From assembly GCA_036388295.1 (NCBI GenBank), contig DASVSC010000292.1:1-16441 (forward strand): DNA of 16,441 bases. Direction: 5' to 3'. A program made the position numbers and the translations under genes. How positions within the stretch are numbered: the stretch's first letter is position 1; every line of letters begins with the position of its first letter. The DNA is from RYN-431 sp036388295 (GTDB lineage: Bacteria > Planctomycetota > Phycisphaerae > Tepidisphaerales > Tepidisphaeraceae). A model generated the notes under the pieces. It was not told the origin of the DNA and did no database searches. It worked only from the letters and a program-made list of their open reading frames with translations. Below are positions 13,369 to 16,441 of the stretch, one piece after another.

Positions 13369-14766
13369 ATGGCCGCACCCGCCGCCGCAACGCAATCAAC
13401 CGTGAAATCATTGCCCAAGACGTTCGTGCTGGACACCAATATCCTCCTGCACAACCCCAACGCGATGTTCATGCTGGCCGACAATGAAGTGATCATTCCG
13501 TTCGACGTCCTGGAAGAGCTGGACACGTTCAAAACCAATTCCGACGACCTCGGTCGCAGCGCCCGCACGGCCATCCGTCATCTGGACGGTTTGCGCGAAC
13601 AGGGGAACCTGCACGACGGCATCCCGATCGCGCAGACCGGCGGCACGGTGCGCGTCGTCATGGCCGGCGACATCACGCAGTGCCCGATGATGAACGTGAA
13701 CTCGCCCGACAACCGCATCCTCTGCTCGGCCTACACGCTGCAGCAACAGGGCAAGCGCGTCGTGTTCATCACCAAGGACATCAACGCCCGCATCAAGGCC
13801 GACAGCATGGGCGTGTCGGCCGAGGACTTTGAAGCGACCAAAATCGACTTCGACAAACTCTACAGCGGCTGGCGCGAGATCGAAGTCGAGGCCGACCAGT
13901 TCGACACGCTTTACACTCAAAAACAACTGATCCTTGATTTGGAAAAACCGCTGCTCGCCAACGAGTTCGTGCTGCTCCGCGACGCGGCGAACGCCGATCA
14001 CACGGCCGTAGCTCGCTTCAAGACCGACGTGGGGGCGCTGGTGCCCCTGCGGCCCCGACGGGGGCCCGTGTTCGGCATCACCCACCGCAACCTCGAACAG
14101 CAGATGGCCCTCGATCTGCTGCTCGACGACAGCATCCGCCTGGTCAGCCTGATCGGCTCGGCCGGCACAGGCAAAACGCTGCTGGCCCTGGCGGCCGGCA
14201 TGCACAAGGTGCTGAATGAGCAGAGCTACGTGAAGCTGCTGTGCGCCCGCCCGATCATGCCGCTGGGCCGCGACATCGGCTATCTGCCCGGCGACAAAGA
14301 CGACAAGCTGCGCAATTGGATGCAGCCGATCTTCGACAACATGAGCTATCTGCTGTCGAACCGCACTGCCACCGACAACCAGGACACGCCCGACAAGGCC
14401 AAGAGCCACGCCGCACTGCAGAACGTCGAACAGCGCATGCAGGCCCTGGTCGACGGCGGGCAAGTGGTGATGGAGCCGCTGACCTACATCCGTGGCCGCA
14501 GCATTCCGCACCAGTTTATGATCGTCGACGAGAGCCAAAACCTCACGCCGCACGAAGTCAAAACGATCGCCAGCCGTGTCGGCGAAGGCACGAAGCTGGT
14601 GCTCACCGGCGACGCCACGCAGATTGACAACCCGTACCTGGACTCGTCCAGCAACGGACTGAGCTACCTGGTCGAACGCCTGAAAGGCAAAGGCATCGTC
14701 GGCCACATCACGCTGGCCAAGAGCGAGCGCAGCGAGTTGGCGAGCCTGGTGACGGAAATCCTCTAA
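13369..14766 (+). CDS. PIN domain-PhoH ATPase fusion protein (PhoH2/YlaK type)
   Basis: The 465-residue product joins an N-terminal PIN nuclease domain (about 17-150) to a C-terminal PhoH-type P-loop ATPase (about 235-465). The acidic PIN residues are visible: D22 in 'FVLDTNILLHN', E49/E50 in 'DVLEELD', D114 in 'SPDNRIL' and D137 in 'TKDIN'. The ATPase has Walker A 'GSAGTGKT' (263-270), Walker B 'MIVDESQN' (384-391) and 'LTGDATQIDNPYL', all typical of PhoH. Such fusions are reported to unwind and cut RNA, so a role in RNA turnover is likely. I chose ATG 13369, which has AAGGA 10 nt upstream, over a TTG at 13318 in the promoter. No antitoxin-like gene precedes it, unlike the mycobacterial phoAT-phoH2 arrangement. 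Confidence 0.93.
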   Translation: MAAPAAATQSTVKSLPKTFVLDTNILLHNPNAMFMLADNEVIIPFDVLEELDTFKTNSDDLGRSARTAIRHLDGLREQGNLHDGIPIAQTGGTVRVVMAGDITQCPMMNVNSPDNRILCSAYTLQQQGKRVVFITKDINARIKADSMGVSAEDFEATKIDFDKLYSGWREIEVEADQFDTLYTQKQLILDLEKPLLANEFVLLRDAANADHTAVARFKTDVGALVPLRPRRGPVFGITHRNLEQQMALDLLLDDSIRLVSLIGSAGTGKTLLALAAGMHKVLNEQSYVKLLCARPIMPLGRDIGYLPGDKDDKLRNWMQPIFDNMSYLLSNRTATDNQDTPDKAKSHAALQNVEQRMQALVDGGQVVMEPLTYIRGRSIPHQFMIVDESQNLTPHEVKTIASRVGEGTKLVLTGDATQIDNPYLDSSSNGLSYLVERLKGKGIVGHITLAKSERSELASLVTEIL

Positions 14767-14775
14767 GTGCCCTGG

Positions 14776-14792
14776 CGCGACGGCCGTTCGCG
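14776..14792. terminator. weak bidirectional hairpin between convergent genes
   Basis: CGCGA (14776-14780) pairs with TCGCG (14788-14792) around a 7-nt loop, filling the gap between the PIN-PhoH stop and the opposing stop. The stem is short and only TTT follows on the plus strand, so termination is a weak guess. Confidence 0.25.
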
Positions 14793-14793
14793 T

Positions 14794-15552
14794 TTACCGG
14801 CGCAGTTCCGCGCCGACGGGATAATGGTCCGACGCGTACGTCGCCAGACGGTCGGTTTCGACCCAGGCGTCGTGAACGCCCAAGCCGTGCGTGAATACGT
14901 AATCGACGCGCTGGCCCGGTTCGTGCGTGGTGAAGGTGGCGGTTTCCAGCGCCGCTTCCTGTCGCACGGCGTGGAGGGTGTCGACGTAGCCGTGGTCGAG
15001 CAGCAGGCGGACCGCGTCGCGCGGAAGGGTCTGCCCGTTCTCGGCGAACGCCGCGCGCGTCGAGCGTTTGCAGCGGTCGATCGCGATCTTCTGCCCGGGC
15101 GCGTTGGCATTGAAATCGCCGGCCAGAACGTGCGGCACCTGGCGATCCCGCCACACTTCCGTCACGGCCAGCACCCGGTTTAGCTGGTCCGTCCGCCGCG
15201 CTTCGTCCGCCAACGTCGCCCGCGGGTGAAGATGAATCGCCATCACGTTTAACGGCGGCGCGTGCGGCGGTTCGATCGACACTTCCAGCCACGACCGCGG
15301 GCCGGCCGAATCGAGCATGGCCCGGTTCAGCGAATGCCCGATCGGGAAACGGCTCAGCACCGCGGCGGCGTGGCCGTCGCCGGGGGCGATGACGTAATCC
15401 ATCCGCAGGCGTTTGGCGATGCGTTCCACCACCCACGCGTCGTCGGCTTCGATCAGCACGACGACGTCCGCGTGCTGCGCCTCGATCACTTCGCCGATCG
15501 GGTCGGCCCGGCCGACGCCGCCGTTGAGGATGTTGTAGGAAAATAGTCGCAT
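14794..15552 (-). CDS. endonuclease/exonuclease/phosphatase-family protein
   Basis: A metal-dependent phosphodiesterase of the DNase I/AP-endonuclease fold; the family cuts nucleic acids, phospholipids or inositol phosphates. The 252 residues carry the ordered catalytic motifs: N in 'FSYNILNGG', E in 'VVVLIEADD', 'MAIHLHPRA', 'GDFNAN' (Asp and Asn), 'RVDYVF', and the final 'SDHYPVGAEL' with the catalytic Asp-His. No signal peptide is evident, so it is probably cytoplasmic. The start gives the usual opening 'MRLFSYNIL', although no Shine-Dalgarno sequence precedes it. The substrate is not predictable. It converges on the PIN-PhoH gene and is divergent from the MshEN-like gene, with about 120 bp between. 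Confidence 0.9.
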   Translation of the reverse strand: MRLFSYNILNGGVGRADPIGEVIEAQHADVVVLIEADDAWVVERIAKRLRMDYVIAPGDGHAAAVLSRFPIGHSLNRAMLDSAGPRSWLEVSIEPPHAPPLNVMAIHLHPRATLADEARRTDQLNRVLAVTEVWRDRQVPHVLAGDFNANAPGQKIAIDRCKRSTRAAFAENGQTLPRDAVRLLLDHGYVDTLHAVRQEAALETATFTTHEPGQRVDYVFTHGLGVHDAWVETDRLATYASDHYPVGAELRR

Positions 15553-15672
15553 GCCGGCTTGCGTCCGATAAATGAATGAACCGCTCTTGTGTCGGTTTTT
15601 AGCCCTTCAATCGCGTGCCGCATCGTACGCTTGGGCAACGTTCAACACGAACGCATTGCCGAAGGAAACATG

Positions 15673-16113
15673 ATGTCGCAGATCGGACAAATCCTCAGTC
15701 AATCGGTTCCGCTGACGGACCACGATTTGGAAGAGATTCTTCAGGAGCAGAAGACGACCCGCCAACGCTTCGGCGACGCGGCCTTGTCGCTCGGCAAGGC
15801 CCGGCCGGAACAGGTGTGGGAGGCGTGGCTGACGCAGTTGCAGGAAGGCCCAGTTGACCTGACCCGCGTGCCGCCGGAAGACGCCGCCGTCGCGATCGTG
15901 CCGGCCGGACTGGCGACGTTCTACAACGTGGTGCCGCTGCGCGTGCGCGGGTGTGAACTGGTTGTCGCCGCGGTGAGCTTGTCGGACTCGGCCGTCGTCC
16001 ATCTGGCGCGCCGTACGGGCATGCGGGTAATCGTGGCACACGCCAAGGGCGAGGATATCGACCGCGTGCTGGCGCAGCTTTATCCGACCACGCCGGCCGC
16101 CGACGTGTCGTGA
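15673..16113 (+). CDS. stand-alone MshEN-like (GspE N-terminal type) protein, putative c-di-GMP binder
   Basis: The 146-residue product consists only of the N-terminal domain otherwise found on GspE/PilB/MshE secretion and pilus ATPases. It has two 24-residue motifs of the MshEN pattern (RLGxx..L..L...L..Q), residues 3-26 and 32-55, separated by exactly 5 residues. The second begins with R32-F-G; the first begins with Q3-I-G instead of Arg-Leu-Gly. The rest (about 60-138, 'VPAGLATFYNVVPLRVRG', 'ELVVAAVSL', ending 'DIDRVLAQLY') matches the second GspE N-terminal subdomain. No ATPase domain follows. I chose ATG 15673 because AAGGAA lies 5 nt upstream; the ATG at 15670 would be only 2 nt away. 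Its stop overlaps the opposing gene by 34 bp. c-di-GMP binding is inferred. Confidence 0.8.
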   Translation: MSQIGQILSQSVPLTDHDLEEILQEQKTTRQRFGDAALSLGKARPEQVWEAWLTQLQEGPVDLTRVPPEDAAVAIVPAGLATFYNVVPLRVRGCELVVAAVSLSDSAVVHLARRTGMRVIVAHAKGEDIDRVLAQLYPTTPAADVS

Positions 16114-16441
16114 GCGCCCGGGAATAATCCGCCCGTAACGTCCATCACGTTCGGCCGCAGTTGGCGGATGCGCTCGGCGAGCGCCTGCTGCTGTTGCAGG
16201 ATTTCGCGATTCACGCTGTTGAGCGCCCGATCGTCGGCCCGGAAAATGTCGGCGCTGAGCGTTCGCGCGATCGCCGACTCCACGGCGTGGCAGTTCGTGC
16301 AGTCCTGCCACGTGGCTTTAACGACCACCGTGATGCCGCCCGGCCCGATGGTGAGCAATCCCCAACGCGGCGGCAGTTCCGTTTTCTTGATCAGGCCGGC
16401 CGGGCAGAGGACGTAGTGCAGGTTCGCGAACGGCTGCATCA
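16080..16441 (-). CDS. C-terminal part of an unidentified protein, possibly nuclease-like
   Basis: The minus-strand frame is open from the window edge to a TAA at 16080; about 120 residues are visible and the true start probably lies outside. An ATG at 16439 is right at the edge and is not convincing as the start. The visible part begins 'FANLHYVLCPAGLIKKTELPPRWGLLTIG', which reminds me of PD-(D/E)XK nuclease-like proteins such as the MmcB group. There a Tyr-Val-x-Pro-x-Gly-Leu strand is followed by 'P-x-x-WGLL'. 'DCTNCH' (a CxxC pair) and a Gln-rich helix follow. The family guess is weak. The 3' end overlaps the convergent MshEN-like gene by 34 bp. Confidence 0.5.
   Translation of the reverse strand, partial: MQPFANLHYVLCPAGLIKKTELPPRWGLLTIGPGGITVVVKATWQDCTNCHAVESAIARTLSADIFRADDRALNSVNREILQQQQALAERIRQLRPNVMDVTGGLFPGAHDTSAAGVVG

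Noticed and set aside
12155..13405. 416-codon plus-strand frame opposite manA
   Set aside because: ManA zinc motifs are on the minus strand; the plus-strand frame has shadow composition.
13408..14706. 432-codon minus-strand frame opposite the PIN-PhoH gene
   Set aside because: The plus strand carries all PIN and PhoH motifs; the antisense frame is an artefact of GC-rich third positions.
13369..14766. Toxin-antitoxin reading of the PIN-PhoH gene
   Set aside because: No small antitoxin-like frame precedes it; the upstream 86 bp is a divergent promoter region. The fusion is a common housekeeping-type RNA enzyme.

Overview
The window is high-GC bacterial chromosome carrying mostly housekeeping genes. 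It looks like a planctomycete, probably class Phycisphaerae. This is inferred from the gene styles (a long-insert Lgt with YYGG, a GAF/sigma-54 regulator, a stand-alone MshEN-type protein), from 'TTRPA' peptides in a secreted protein, and from dispersed intergenic inverted repeats. No gene here fixes the taxonomy. There is no phage, plasmid, insertion sequence, CRISPR, rRNA or tRNA that I can see.

Layout. 1-485: 5' part of a minus-strand membrane protein, possibly a CPBP-type protease, divergent from trpC (539-1366). A 421-bp gene-free stretch follows, then trhO (1788-2522). This converges on a minus-strand pair: an unrecognised three-helix membrane protein (2535-3122) and an M20 dipeptidase (3146-4531). 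A long inverted repeat separates the dipeptidase from icd (4773-6062), which ends at a strong hairpin terminator. Next come a small beta-carbonic-anhydrase-like protein and a translationally coupled secreted NTF2-like protein (6187-7268). These converge on a GAF-AAA+-Fis sigma-54 activator (7277-8911), which is divergent from panC (9102-9950). lgt (10087-11034) follows. rluB (11238-12152) and manA (12260-13282) lie on the minus strand, and a compact divergent promoter region separates manA from a PIN-PhoH ATPase (13369-14766). Last come an endonuclease/exonuclease/phosphatase-family protein (14794-15552, minus), a stand-alone MshEN-like c-di-GMP-binding-type protein (15673-16113), and the 3' end of a gene that may encode a nuclease-like protein (16080 to the edge, minus).

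The genes do not form one pathway. They cover tryptophan synthesis (trpC), the TCA cycle (icd), pantothenate (panC), lipoprotein maturation (lgt), RNA modification (trhO, rluB), mannose-phosphate metabolism (manA), RNA turnover (PIN-PhoH) and regulation. Most sit alone or in pairs with their own promoters.

The most interesting signals are not classical systems. (1) About seven genes lack a Shine-Dalgarno sequence and instead have a TATAAT-like hexamer 6-10 nt before the ATG, which suggests frequent leaderless transcription. (2) Four intergenic inverted-repeat elements occur, two of them with arms built from 8-bp tandem units. (3) A free-standing MshEN-type protein has two 24-residue motifs separated by exactly 5 residues. 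(4) A 150-residue minimal beta-carbonic-anhydrase-like protein keeps the whole zinc signature. I found no convincing new defence or mobile system.
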